Source: Solirubrobacterales bacterium
Lineage (GTDB): Bacteria > Actinomycetota > Thermoleophilia > Solirubrobacterales > 70-9
Assembly: GCA_025964255.1 (NCBI GenBank)
Contig: JAOPZF010000035.1
Coordinates: 1 to 51,099 of the forward strand
Reading direction: 5' to 3'
Length of the DNA stretch: 51,099 nucleotides
Shown: positions 26,032-34,144 of the stretch, in pieces
Position numbering within the stretch: the stretch's first letter is position 1
Layout of the letters: each line of letters opens with the position of its first letter
The notes under the pieces: model-generated
Databases searched by the model: none
Seen by the model: only the letters and a program-made list of their open reading frames with translations
Told to the model about the DNA's origin: nothing
Program-made: the position numbers and the translations under genes

Positions 26032-27095
26032 AGATCCTGATGACCACCGACACGCTCGGCGGCGTCCTCACCTATACGACCGAGCTCGCCGCGGCCCTCG
26101 AGGCACGCGGCGACGAGGTCACGATGGCGACGATGGGCCCACCGCCAGACGAGGAGACGCGCCGCCGCCTGCCGGCGCGTCTATATGAGAGCGACCTGCG
26201 GCTGGAGTGGATGGAGGAGCCGTGGGACGACGTCGCCGCGGCCGGCGACTGGTTGCTGGAGCTGGAGGACGAGCTGCGGCCCGATGTCGTCCACCTCTGC
26301 TCCTACTCGCACGGCTCAACCCCGTTCCGGGCGCCGAAGGTCGTCGTCGCTCACTCCTGCGTCCTCTCCTGGTGGCGGGCGGTCCACGGAACCGAGGCGC
26401 CGCCCGGATGGGAGGCTTACCGGGAGGCGATGGACGAGGGCCTGCGCGCCGCCGACGCGATCGTCGCGCCGACCGCCTGGATGCTGGGAGAGCTGGAACG
26501 GGATCGCGACCTGCCCCACGGCGGCCATGTCATCCACAACGGATCGGCCGCCACGCCGGCACCGGCGAGCGCCGAGAAGCAGCCGCTCATCCTCGGCTCC
26601 GGCCGCTTCTGGGATCCGGCGAAGAACCTCGCGGCTCTCGACGCCGCCGCGGCCGGCCTTCCCTGGCCGGTGATCCTGGCCGGCGACCTCGGTCCCGGCG
26701 GTCGCACCGTCAACGCCGAGAGCACCGGTGTCCTCTCCTCCTCACGGCTGGCGGAGTGGCGGCGGGCGGCGGCGATCTACGCCGCGCCGGCGCGCTACGA
26801 GCCGTTCGGCCTGGGGATCCTCGAGGCGGCCCGTGACTGCTGCGCGCTGGTCCTCGGCGACGTCGCCTCGCTGCGCGAGCTGTGGGACGGCGCCGCCGTC
26901 TTCGTCGATCCCGACGACCCCGAGACGCTGCGGAAGGCGCTCGCCCGGCTGATCGAGGACGACGCGCGCCGGGCGAACCTCGCCGCCCGCGCCCAGAGGC
27001 GTGCCGCCACCTTCACGGTCGACCGCACCGCCGGCTCCTACCGGCGTCTCTACGACCGTCTGGCGGCGGCCCGGCCGCGGGAGGTGGAGGCGTGA
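26028..27095 (+). CDS. Family 4 glycosyltransferase
   Basis: GT-B enzyme of 355 residues. N-terminal domain begins MKILMTTDTLGGVLTYTTEL; the donor-binding C-terminal domain shows ILGSGRFWDPAKNLAALDAA and the GT4 signature around PARYEPFGLGILEAARD with the E-x7-E pair. Retaining mechanism expected. Soluble, no membrane segment. ATG 26028 overlaps the previous stop. It is the one canonical GT4 of the cluster, ahead of three CgeB-like enzymes. Confidence 0.9.
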   Translation: MKILMTTDTLGGVLTYTTELAAALEARGDEVTMATMGPPPDEETRRRLPARLYESDLRLEWMEEPWDDVAAAGDWLLELEDELRPDVVHLCSYSHGSTPFRAPKVVVAHSCVLSWWRAVHGTEAPPGWEAYREAMDEGLRAADAIVAPTAWMLGELERDRDLPHGGHVIHNGSAATPAPASAEKQPLILGSGRFWDPAKNLAALDAAAAGLPWPVILAGDLGPGGRTVNAESTGVLSSSRLAEWRRAAAIYAAPARYEPFGLGILEAARDCCALVLGDVASLRELWDGAAVFVDPDDPETLRKALARLIEDDARRANLAARAQRRAATFTVDRTAGSYRRLYDRLAAARPREVEA

Positions 27096-28207
27096 ACGTC
27101 GTCGTCTTCTGCCACTCGCTGGTCTCCGACTGGAACCACGGCAACGCCCACTTCCTGCGTGGCGTCGTCACCGAGCTGCAGGAGCGCGGGCATCGGGTCC
27201 GGGTCTACGAACCGGCCGACGCGTGGAGCCGGGACAACCTGGTGCGCGAGCACGGGACCGTCCCGCTGCGCGACTTCGAGGCTGCCTTCCCGACGCTGGC
27301 GAGCGAGGCCTACGACGTCGCCACGATCGACCTTGGCGCGGTCCTCGACGACGCCGACCTCGTGCTCGTCCACGAGTGGAGCGACCCGGCTCTGGTGAAG
27401 CGGATCGGTGCCCATCACGGCCGCCACGGCGACTATCGCCTGCTCTTCCACGACACCCACCACCGCGCCGTCACCGCGCCGGGCGAGATGAGCCGGTTCG
27501 ATCTCTCGGAGTACGACGGCGTCCTTGCTTTCGGCGAGGTCATCCGCCGCCTCTACCTCGAGCGGGGCTGGGCCGATCGCGCCTGGACCTGGCACGAGGC
27601 CGCAGACACCCGCGTGTTCGCGCCGCTGCCCCAGTCCGAGCCCGACTCCGACCTGGTCTGGATCGGCAACTGGGGCGACGGCGAGCGCAGTGAGGAGCTG
27701 CGCGAGTTCCTGCTCCGGCCGGCGCACCGCCAACGCCTGCGCGGCGATGTCCACGGCGTGCGCTACCCGCGGATGGCGCGGCTGCGGATCCGCCTCGCCG
27801 GGCTGCGCTACCGCGGTTGGATCGCCAACTGCCGGGCGCCGGAGGCCTTCGCCCGTCACCGCTTCACCGTCCACGTGCCGCGGCGCCCTTACGTGGAGGC
27901 GCTACCGGGGATCCCGACGATCCGCCCGTTCGAGGCGATGGCCTGCGGGATCCCGCTGATCTGCGCCCCGTGGGAGGACGCCGAGGGCCTCTTCCGGCCT
28001 GGCCAGGACTACCTCGTCGCCGCCGACGGCAAGGAGATGGGCGATGCGATGCGGGCGATCGTCGACGATCCGGTGATGGGGTCGCGACTGCGCCAGAGCG
28101 GCCTGGAGACGATCCGCGCCCGCCACACCTGCGCCCATCGCGTCGACGAGCTCCTGGCGATCGATGCCGAGCTCCGCGCGGCGCGTCGGTTGGAGGTGAG
28201 CCAATGA
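27092..28207 (+). CDS. CgeB-like glycosyltransferase A
   Basis: A 371-residue GT-B protein of the CgeB/DUF3880-Glyco_trans_1_2 type. Start GTG 27092 (GTGA overlap). N terminus NVVVFCHSLVSDWNHGNAHF has the family's 'S-x-SWGN' acceptor motif; the C-terminal half holds RPFEAMACGIPLICAPW, then FRPGQDYLVA and a final 'RHTCAHRVDELL' helix typical of CgeB proteins. CgeB is named from a Bacillus spore-crust glycosylation locus, so modification of a surface glycan is plausible. First of three tandem paralogues. Confidence 0.85.
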   Translation: MNVVVFCHSLVSDWNHGNAHFLRGVVTELQERGHRVRVYEPADAWSRDNLVREHGTVPLRDFEAAFPTLASEAYDVATIDLGAVLDDADLVLVHEWSDPALVKRIGAHHGRHGDYRLLFHDTHHRAVTAPGEMSRFDLSEYDGVLAFGEVIRRLYLERGWADRAWTWHEAADTRVFAPLPQSEPDSDLVWIGNWGDGERSEELREFLLRPAHRQRLRGDVHGVRYPRMARLRIRLAGLRYRGWIANCRAPEAFARHRFTVHVPRRPYVEALPGIPTIRPFEAMACGIPLICAPWEDAEGLFRPGQDYLVAADGKEMGDAMRAIVDDPVMGSRLRQSGLETIRARHTCAHRVDELLAIDAELRAARRLEVSQ

Positions 28208-29280
28208 ACATCTCCTTCTTCGGCTCGAGCCTCGTCTCCGCCTACTGGAACGGCGCCTGCACCTACTACCGCGGCATCGTCCGGGCGCTCGACGCGCGCG
28301 GCCATCACGTCACCTTCTACGAACCCGAGGCCTACGAACGCCGGGCCCATCGCGACATCGACGACCCCGACTGGGCGAAAGTCGTCCTCTACGAGGCCAC
28401 CGACGAGCGGGCGGTGCGTGAGACCGTGGCGCGGGCGGCCGACGCGGACGTCGTCGTCAAGACCAGCGGCGTCGGCATCCACGACGAGACCCTGGAGGCC
28501 GCGGTCGCCGCGCTCGAGGGGCCGCGGACCCGGATCTTCTGGGATGTCGACGCGCCCGCGACGCTGGGCACGGTGGAAGCGGATCCGACCAACCCCTTCG
28601 GCGAGCTGATCGGCGACTTCGACATGGTTCTCACCTACGGTGGCGGGCAGCCGGTGATCGACCGCTACACGGCCCTCGGCGCCCGCGCCTGCATCCCGAT
28701 CTACAACGCCCTCGACCCGCAGACCCACCATCCCGAGCCGCCGCGGGCCGATCTCGCCTGCGACCTCGCCTTCCTCGGCAACCGGCTGCCCGACCGCGAG
28801 GCGCGGGTCGAGGAGTTCTTCTTCGCCGCCGCCGCCCGACTGCCGCGGCGCGGCTTCCTGCTCGGCGGCAACGGCTGGGATGAGCGGGTCGGGCGGGCGC
28901 CGAACGTCCGCTACCTCGGCCACGTCGCCCCCGGCGACCACAACTCGCTGAACCGCAGCGCGCTCGCCGTGTTGAACGTCAGCCGCGACAGCATGGCCGC
29001 CAACGGCTGGTCCCCCGCGACCCGGGTGTTCGAGGCCGCAGGCGCCGGCGCCTGCCTGATCACCGACGCCTGGGAGGGCCTCGAGGACTTCCTCGAGCCG
29101 GGACGGGAGGTGCTGGTGGCCGAGGACGGCGCCGCGGTCGCCGACCTGCTCGACGGGCTCGATCCCGAACGCGCGCGGGCGATCGGCGAGGCGGCGCTCG
29201 AGCGGGTCCTCGCCGAGCACACCTACGACCGTCGCGCCGCACAGGTGGAGGCGATCCTCGAGGCGGTGCCGGTCCGATGA
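28204..29280 (+). CDS. CgeB-like glycosyltransferase B
   Basis: A 358-residue paralogue of the preceding protein. N terminus ISFFGSSLVSAYWNGACTYY; middle ARIFWDVDAPATLG-like block (TRIFWDVDAPATLGTVEADP); C-terminal TRVFEAAGAGACLITDAW, LEPGREVLVAEDG and LAEHTYDRRAAQVE. ATG 28204 overlaps the previous stop. The 'WDVDAPATL' and 'EYDT/DIDTPVTL' blocks shared with copy C suggest B and C are closer to each other than to A. Retaining GT-B fold; donor and acceptor unknown. Confidence 0.86.
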   Translation: MNISFFGSSLVSAYWNGACTYYRGIVRALDARGHHVTFYEPEAYERRAHRDIDDPDWAKVVLYEATDERAVRETVARAADADVVVKTSGVGIHDETLEAAVAALEGPRTRIFWDVDAPATLGTVEADPTNPFGELIGDFDMVLTYGGGQPVIDRYTALGARACIPIYNALDPQTHHPEPPRADLACDLAFLGNRLPDREARVEEFFFAAAARLPRRGFLLGGNGWDERVGRAPNVRYLGHVAPGDHNSLNRSALAVLNVSRDSMAANGWSPATRVFEAAGAGACLITDAWEGLEDFLEPGREVLVAEDGAAVADLLDGLDPERARAIGEAALERVLAEHTYDRRAAQVEAILEAVPVR

Positions 29281-30347
29281 GGATCGTCTTCCTCGGCCTC
29301 TCGATCACCTCCTCGTGGGGCAACGGCCACGCGACCAATTACCGTGCGCTCGTCCGCGAGCTGTCGGCGCGTGGGCACGACGTCCTCTTCTGCGAGCGCG
29401 ACATGCCCTGGTACGAGGACCAGCGCGACCTGCCCGAGCCGCCCTGGGGCCGGACCTCGCTCTATGGCTCGCTCGAGGAGCTCGCCGAGCGCCATGCCGA
29501 GGACATCGCCGGCGCCGATCTGGTCGTCGTCGGCTCTTACGTCCCGGACGGCGTCGCGGTCGCCGAATGGGCGCTCGACGCCGCCTCCGGCGCCACTGCC
29601 TTCTACGACATCGACACGCCGGTGACGCTGGGCAAGCTGCGTCGAGGCGACCACGAGTACCTGACGCCGGAGCTGATCGGCCGCTACGACCTCTACCTCT
29701 CGTTCACCGGCGGCCCGACCCTGGAGGTGCTGGAGGGCGAGTACGGCGCCCGCCACGCGGTCGCTTTCTACTGCCTGGTCGACCCCGAGGCCTACCGACC
29801 GCCGGCGGCGCCCGCGCCGGTGCGCTGGGACCTCGGCTACCTCGGCACCTACAGCGACGATCGTCAGCCGGCGCTCGAGCGGCTGCTGCTCGAGCCGGCG
29901 CGGCGGCTGCCGGAGGCGTCCTTCGCCGTCGCCGGGCCGCGGTACCCGGAGTCGATCGGGTGGCCCGCCAACGTCGAGCGGATCGACCACCTCGCGCCGG
30001 CCGACCATCCGTCCTTCTACGCGTCGCAGCGGTTCACGCTGAACGTGACGAGGAAGGAGATGAGGGCCGCCGGATGGTCGCCGAGCGTGCGCCTCTTCGA
30101 GGCGGCGGCCTGCGGGGTCCCGGTGATCTCCGACCGCTGGCCCGGCCTCGGCTCGATCTTCACGATCGGCGAGGAGATCCTCGTCGCCGACTCGGTCGAC
30201 GAGGCGATCGCGTTCCTCACTGAGGTCGAGGAGGAGGAGCGCCGCGAGATCGGCGCGCGGGCGCGGCGTCGGGTCCTGGCGGAGCACACCGCGGAGCACC
30301 GGTGCGACCAGCTCGAGCACGAGGTCGCGGGGGTGGCGGCGCGATGA
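29277..30347 (+). CDS. CgeB-like glycosyltransferase C
   Basis: A 356-residue third CgeB-type enzyme. N terminus IVFLGLSITSSWGNGHATNY shows the canonical SSWGNGHAT motif; AFYDIDTPVTLGKLRRGD, LYLSFTGGPTLEVLE, then SVRLFEAAACGVPVISDRWP and FTIGEEILVADSVDEAI complete the domain order. ATG 29277 overlaps the previous stop; its own stop overlaps the methyltransferase ATG. Three consecutive divergent copies suggest three successive transfers or alternative donors on one glycan. Confidence 0.87.
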   Translation: MRIVFLGLSITSSWGNGHATNYRALVRELSARGHDVLFCERDMPWYEDQRDLPEPPWGRTSLYGSLEELAERHAEDIAGADLVVVGSYVPDGVAVAEWALDAASGATAFYDIDTPVTLGKLRRGDHEYLTPELIGRYDLYLSFTGGPTLEVLEGEYGARHAVAFYCLVDPEAYRPPAAPAPVRWDLGYLGTYSDDRQPALERLLLEPARRLPEASFAVAGPRYPESIGWPANVERIDHLAPADHPSFYASQRFTLNVTRKEMRAAGWSPSVRLFEAAACGVPVISDRWPGLGSIFTIGEEILVADSVDEAIAFLTEVEEEERREIGARARRRVLAEHTAEHRCDQLEHEVAGVAAR

Positions 30348-31111
30348 CGCTCGAGGTGCCGGGGGCGATCGGCGAGTTGGGCCCGTGGTTCCACAACCTG
30401 CACCTGCCGGACGGCAGACAGACCGCGCCGGAGCATCCGCTGGGCGACTTCCCGGCGTTCAAGTGGGGGCAGATCGCCGACCACCTGCCGAGCGACCTGA
30501 GCGGCGCCCGCGCCCTCGACATCGGCTGCAACGCCGGCTTCTACTCCTTCCAGCTCGCCGCCCGTGGCGCCGAGGTGCTGGCGCTGGACCTCGATGAGCA
30601 CTACCTGCGGCAAGGGCGCTGGGCAGCCGGGCAACTAGACCCCGAAGGGCGGGTCGAGTTCCGTCAGGGGTCGGTCTACGACCTCGTCGACATCGAGGAG
30701 AGCTTCGACATCGTCCTCTTCCTCGGCGTCCTCTACCACCTCCGTCACCCGCTGCTCGCCCTCGACATCGTCGCCGAGCGGACCGGAGGAACGCTCGTCC
30801 TGCAGACGCTGACGATGCCGGGCGAGGAGCCGGTGGAGACGCCTGAGGACATCGGCATCGACGAACGCGAGCGGCTGCTCGCGCCCGGCTGGCCGCGCGC
30901 CGGCTTCATCGAGCACCGCTTGGCCGGCGACCCGACCAACTGGTGGGCTGCCGACGCCGCGGCGGTCGAGGCGATGGTGCGTTCCGCGGGGATGAGGATC
31001 GCCGAGCGGCCGGCGCACGAGTTCTGGATCTGCGAGCCCGACCCGGCCGAGGATCACGCGCGCGATCTGCGGCAGTCCGAGCTGGAGGCGGCGACGAAGG
31101 GGCGGCGCTAG
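30344..31111 (+). CDS. SAM-dependent methyltransferase (TIGR04290/CmoB-like)
   Basis: Class I methyltransferase of 255 residues. SAM motif I is ALDIGCNAGFYSFQLAARGA at about residues 62-81, followed by the acidic strand VLALDLDEHYLRQG and motif IV-like FDIVLFLGVLYHLRHPL. It resembles the CmoB/tRNA-mo5U34-like subgroup and, as I recall, the TIGR04290 family that occurs in glycosyltransferase clusters. O-methylation of a sugar is the likely job here. Its TAG shares the bases CTAG with the stop of the convergent sulfotransferase gene, so the cluster ends sharply. Confidence 0.87.
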   Translation: MTLEVPGAIGELGPWFHNLHLPDGRQTAPEHPLGDFPAFKWGQIADHLPSDLSGARALDIGCNAGFYSFQLAARGAEVLALDLDEHYLRQGRWAAGQLDPEGRVEFRQGSVYDLVDIEESFDIVLFLGVLYHLRHPLLALDIVAERTGGTLVLQTLTMPGEEPVETPEDIGIDERERLLAPGWPRAGFIEHRLAGDPTNWWAADAAAVEAMVRSAGMRIAERPAHEFWICEPDPAEDHARDLRQSELEAATKGRR

Positions 31112-31902
31112 GCCGCTGCCGCCAGCGGGGCGGCGGCCGGCAGAGGAGCGAAGGCCCGATCGGCCAGCTCCAGCACCGTCGGCGTCAGCAGCCGTTCGAA
31201 CCGCGGATCACCGCGAAAGGCGTGCCAGCGGCGCAGCACCGGCATGCTCTCCGCCCGGCCGTCGTAGGCGGTCCCGTCGAAGGAGCTGCCGCCGGCGACC
31301 GGCGGGACGACGTGAGCCGCGCGGTCGTCGAAGCGCAGGCCGAGCGCCTCGGCCACCCGCCGCCGGTAGTCGGCGTCGGTGGCCCAGTCGTTGTAGCTCA
31401 GCATCAGGCGCTCCTGGCGCAGGTTGCGGCGCAGGCCGAGGAACTCGCGGGCGTGCTGACACCACACCCGCGCGACGAGCTCGTCATCGAGCCAGCCGTA
31501 GCCCGAGGCGAGGCGGCTGGCGAAGAGGTTCCAGGGATCGCGGAGGATCAGCAGGTCGATCCGCCGCGCGGAGCGGCCGACGGCGGCGCCGAGCAGTGCC
31601 TCGTTGGCGGCCTTCTTGAACGGGCCGAGGAAGGTGTCCTCATAGCTGTGGACGAGCAGGTCCTTGCGGCTCAGTCGCCCTGCCCGCTCGGCGGCGAGAT
31701 CGAAGTCGTCGAAGCTGGCCAGATGGCCGGGACGATCGGGAGCCAGCGGTCGGGCCGAGAGGAACGGGTTGGTGCCGGGCTCGGCACAGTTCAGGAAGCA
31801 GGCGCGGCCCTCGGCCTGGGCGAGGATCCAGTTGATGATCGCGTGGTTGCCGCTTCGCGACATGCCGACCACGCGGATCTCGGTCTTGTTCGTGGTCCTC
31901 AG
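31108..31902 (-). CDS. Sulfotransferase-like protein (CTG start)
   Basis: A 264-residue P-loop protein resembling PAPS-dependent sulfotransferases. The 5'-phosphosulfate loop-like motif is VVGMSRSGNHAIINWIL and the 3'-phosphate motif is LRDPWNLFASRLASG. No ATG, GTG or TTG fits the start: the GTG and ATG inside the loop would delete the first strand. A CTG at 31902 overlaps the upstream stop as CTGA and gives a complete first strand, so I use it. It is paired with a 2-oxoglutarate oxygenase on the same strand and converges on the glycan operon, suggesting sulfation of the same product. Confidence 0.75.
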   Translation of the reverse strand: MRTTNKTEIRVVGMSRSGNHAIINWILAQAEGRACFLNCAEPGTNPFLSARPLAPDRPGHLASFDDFDLAAERAGRLSRKDLLVHSYEDTFLGPFKKAANEALLGAAVGRSARRIDLLILRDPWNLFASRLASGYGWLDDELVARVWCQHAREFLGLRRNLRQERLMLSYNDWATDADYRRRVAEALGLRFDDRAAHVVPPVAGGSSFDGTAYDGRAESMPVLRRWHAFRGDPRFERLLTPTVLELADRAFAPLPAAAPLAAAA

Positions 31903-32444
31903 GTCGGATCCGACTCGGTCAGCCAGCGGAAGTAGACGCCGTAGCGAAGCGTGCCGGTGCGGTTGACGCCCCCGGAGTGCGGCAGGTCGGGCGTCATCAT
32001 GATCGCGTCGCCGGGCTCGGCCTCGACCGGCATCGCGCCCTCGGCCGTCTGCACAAGCAGGCCGCCGTTCTCCTCCCGCCACGGGCTCAGCGGCACGCCG
32101 ACGATCCGCCGGTAGTGGCGGCCGTCGGCCCAGGCGGGCTCCTGGTCGAGGTGGAAGCTGATCTCCGGCGCGGGTCCGACGTGGGGGAACTGGAGCAGGA
32201 TCTGGGGGTCGCAGATGCGCCCGCTCGTCCACTCCGGGGGCAGCGCGTCGGCCAAGGCGAGGATCTCCTCGCGCTCGTTCAGGTGCGGGAACCAGTGGAC
32301 GCTCCAGAGCCATTCGCCGAGCTCCTCCGCCGAGGCCCCGCGTTGCAGCAGGTCGAGGTGCAGCATCCGCAGCGCCGCGTCGACCCGCTCCTGAGGTACC
32401 ACGTTCCGCGCGACCTCAAATGAACCGCTGACTGGGAGATTCAT
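31899..32444 (-). CDS. 2-oxoglutarate/Fe(II) dioxygenase (PhyH-like)
   Basis: A 181-residue double-stranded beta-helix oxygenase. Iron ligands appear as His98 and Asp100 in EISFHLDQEPAW and His156 in PDLPHSGGVNR; Arg167 in GTLRYGVYFRW would bind 2-oxoglutarate. ATG 32444 has GGAAGG upstream. Such enzymes hydroxylate small molecules, lipids or sugars. Its stop overlaps the CTG start of the sulfotransferase, so hydroxylation followed by sulfation is a natural hypothesis. Confidence 0.83.
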   Translation of the reverse strand: MNLPVSGSFEVARNVVPQERVDAALRMLHLDLLQRGASAEELGEWLWSVHWFPHLNEREEILALADALPPEWTSGRICDPQILLQFPHVGPAPEISFHLDQEPAWADGRHYRRIVGVPLSPWREENGGLLVQTAEGAMPVEAEPGDAIMMTPDLPHSGGVNRTGTLRYGVYFRWLTESDPT

Positions 32445-32463
32445 CGGTACATCCTTCCAGGGG

Positions 32464-32476
32464 ACGGTGCCACCGT
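32464..32476. promoter_or_regulatory. 6-bp palindrome in divergent promoter region
   Basis: ACGGTG-C-CACCGT lies between the divergent oxygenase (ATG 32444) and iron-permease-like (32526) genes. It is a possible operator; being short and GC-rich it may be chance. Confidence 0.3.
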
Positions 32477-32497
32477 GCCTGTTGAAGGCTCCGGGTG

Positions 32498-32522
32498 GAT
32501 TCTGCAGCCTCCCACCGGGTAA
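32498..32522 (+). promoter_or_regulatory. SigB/SigF-like promoter of iron-permease-like gene
   Basis: GATT (32498-32501), 15-nt spacer, GGGTAA (32517-32522), the same boxes and spacing as the Mn-catalase site. The -10 ends four bases before ATG 32526, so translation from a leaderless transcript might use GTG 32532. Confidence 0.35.
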
Positions 32523-32525
32523 CCC

Positions 32526-32924
32526 ATGGCAGTGAGCGAGCGCGAGGTCAAAGTTCCCCGGCATCCACGGCGGGCGGCATTCGACCGCTTCGCCGAGACC
32601 GCCGCCAGATTTGTCAGTCGGGGCTTCTTCTTCACGGCCTGCCTGCTCGTCGTGATCGTATGGATCCCGACGGTCGCGATCTTCAACAACGTCGACACCT
32701 GGCAGCTGGTGATCAGCACCCTCACCTCTGTCTCCGCATTCCTCCTGATCGCGCTCCTGCAGAACTCCGAGCGACGCTACGACGAGGCGCTGCACCACAA
32801 GATCGACGCGATGGCCGCCGCCCTCGCCGACGTCATCGACTATGAGCAGGACCGGGATCCCGAGCAGCTGAAGCGGCACCTCGATGACCTGCGGGCGGCG
32901 GTCGGCCTGGAGCGGGATTTGTAG
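32526..32924 (+). CDS. Low-affinity iron permease-family small membrane protein
   Basis: A 132-residue protein with two hydrophobic segments, FFFTACLLVVIVWIPTVAIF and LVISTLTSVSAFLLIALLQN, followed by the hallmark ERRYDEALHHKIDAMAAALADV and an acidic coiled-coil-like tail. This is the bacterial 'low affinity iron permease' family (Fet4-like by name), often found without evidence of iron transport. The ATG at 32526 lacks a ribosome site. A truncated SDR gene follows five bases after its stop. Confidence 0.82.
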   Translation: MAVSEREVKVPRHPRRAAFDRFAETAARFVSRGFFFTACLLVVIVWIPTVAIFNNVDTWQLVISTLTSVSAFLLIALLQNSERRYDEALHHKIDAMAAALADVIDYEQDRDPEQLKRHLDDLRAAVGLERDL

Positions 32925-32929
32925 CCGTC

Positions 32930-33214
32930 ATGGCGCGGCCGCTGGGCCAAGCCGTCGTTGTCGTGACCGGCGCCTCGAGCGGTATCGGCCGTGCCGCCGC
33001 GCTTGGTTTCGCCGAGCGCGGCGCGAAGCTGGGGCTCTGCGCCAGGGGAGCGGAACCGCTCGAGGCGGCGGCCGCCGAATGCAGGCCGGCGGGCGCCGAG
33101 GTACTTTCTACGGCGCTGGAGGTCGGCAAGGAGGAGGCGGTCGAGGGGTCCGCCTCATCTCGCAGCCGGCCTAGGCGGGCCGCACGCCGCGACCGGGCCG
33201 CGGTGGTGGCGTGA
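32930..33214 (+). pseudogene. Truncated SDR (N-terminal fragment)
   Basis: The first 66 or so residues are a normal short-chain dehydrogenase N terminus: VVVVTGASSGIGRAAALGF, then GAKLGLCARGAEPLEAAAAE. After EVGKEEAVE the sequence becomes Arg/Ser-rich and ends at TGA 33212, so the NNAG block, Ser-Tyr-Lys site and the rest of the fold (about 180 residues) are missing. It overlaps the start of the deacetylase gene. I read it as a deletion relic joined to a foreign segment. Confidence 0.7.
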
Positions 33215-34076
33215 AACGGGTGGTGGTTCTCGGCGGCGTCGTCGCGCTGGCGGCGGCGGTGGCCATCGTCGCGGTCCTTACGGCGAGCGGCGGGACGACG
33301 ATCTCGCCAGGAGCGGCGGCATCACGGGTCCCGCGCCGGCGACAGCCCAACCGCTCCAAAGAAGCGGGCCCCTCGAATGGGGGTGCCCGTCTCGTCCGCA
33401 ACCCGATTGGGAACCTCATACGGGCCCCGTCCCGATCCTCGTCTACCACGCCCTCGGCGAAGCGCCGCCGAGCGAGGAATATCCCGGCCTCTACGTCCCC
33501 GAAGCCGAATTCGAAGATGAGATGGCGTGGCTTCACTCGAATGGCTACGAAGGGGTCACGCTCGACCAAGTCGAGAGCGCCTGGTACCACGGCGGCACGC
33601 TGCCGGCCAACCCGATCGTCATCACCTTCGACAACGGCTACCCCGAGCAGGTCACTTTCGCGCCGAAGGTGCTCTCGAGGTACGGCTGGCCCGCCGTGTT
33701 GTTCGAGATCACCGAAGAACACCTTCGCCCGTTCGAAATCCGGCCGGTGATCGAACTCGGCTGGGAGGTCGACTCGCACTCCGTGACGCACCCCGACCTG
33801 ACCGAACTGTCGGGGCAGGAACTCGAATACCAGGTGGCCGCATCGCGTCGTTACCTGCGCCGCAAGTTCGGCGTCCCCTCCGACAACTTCTGTTACCCCT
33901 CGAGTGAGTACGACGCGGCGACGATCGCCGCGGTCAAGCACGCCGGTTACGTCGGCGCCGTCACCGAGAACGCGGGTTACGCGAGCCGCGACCTGCCCTA
34001 CGAACTCGACCGCTACGAGATCGAGGGAGGCGACGGCGTCGCCGGCCTGGCGGCGGACCTCGAAGGCGGAAACTGA
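33211..34076 (+). pseudogene. Secreted polysaccharide deacetylase, interrupted by a frameshift
   Basis: GTG 33211 opens an exported N terminus (VKRVVVLGGVVALAAAVAIV). After about 33290 the deacetylase domain continues only in another frame with no start of its own: GPVPILVYHALGEAP, then VITFDNGYPEQVTFAPKVLS, SHSVTHPDLTEL (metal His pair) and FCYPSSEYDAATIAAVKHAG. The frames cannot be joined without a one- or two-base shift, and no slippery run is visible. The usual TFDDG reads TFDNG, so one metal-binding Asp is Asn. Family CE4, which removes N- or O-acetyl groups from polysaccharides; activity of this copy is doubtful. A sequencing error could produce the shift. Confidence 0.75.
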
Positions 34077-34094
34077 GGCCGATCGGTAGGGATC

Positions 34095-34119
34095 GTTACG
34101 TGCGATCGCGGCGGGGTAC
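34095..34119 (+). promoter_or_regulatory. SigB/SigF-like promoter of MBL hydrolase gene
   Basis: GTTA (34095-34098), 15-nt spacer, GGGTAC (34114-34119), 25 nt before the ATG of the next gene. One mismatch to GTTT-N15-17-GGGTAC. Confidence 0.5.
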
Positions 34120-34144
34120 CAAGGCGCATCGAGGAGGAGGCGCG

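Noticed and set aside
30900-31111. Transcription terminator at the end of the glycan operon
   Set aside because: No stem-loop of note was seen around the shared CTAG stops; termination may be Rho-dependent.
33280-33345. Programmed frameshift in the deacetylase gene
   Set aside because: No slippery heptamer, stop-linked slip site or stimulatory pairing is visible. Mutation or sequencing error is simpler.
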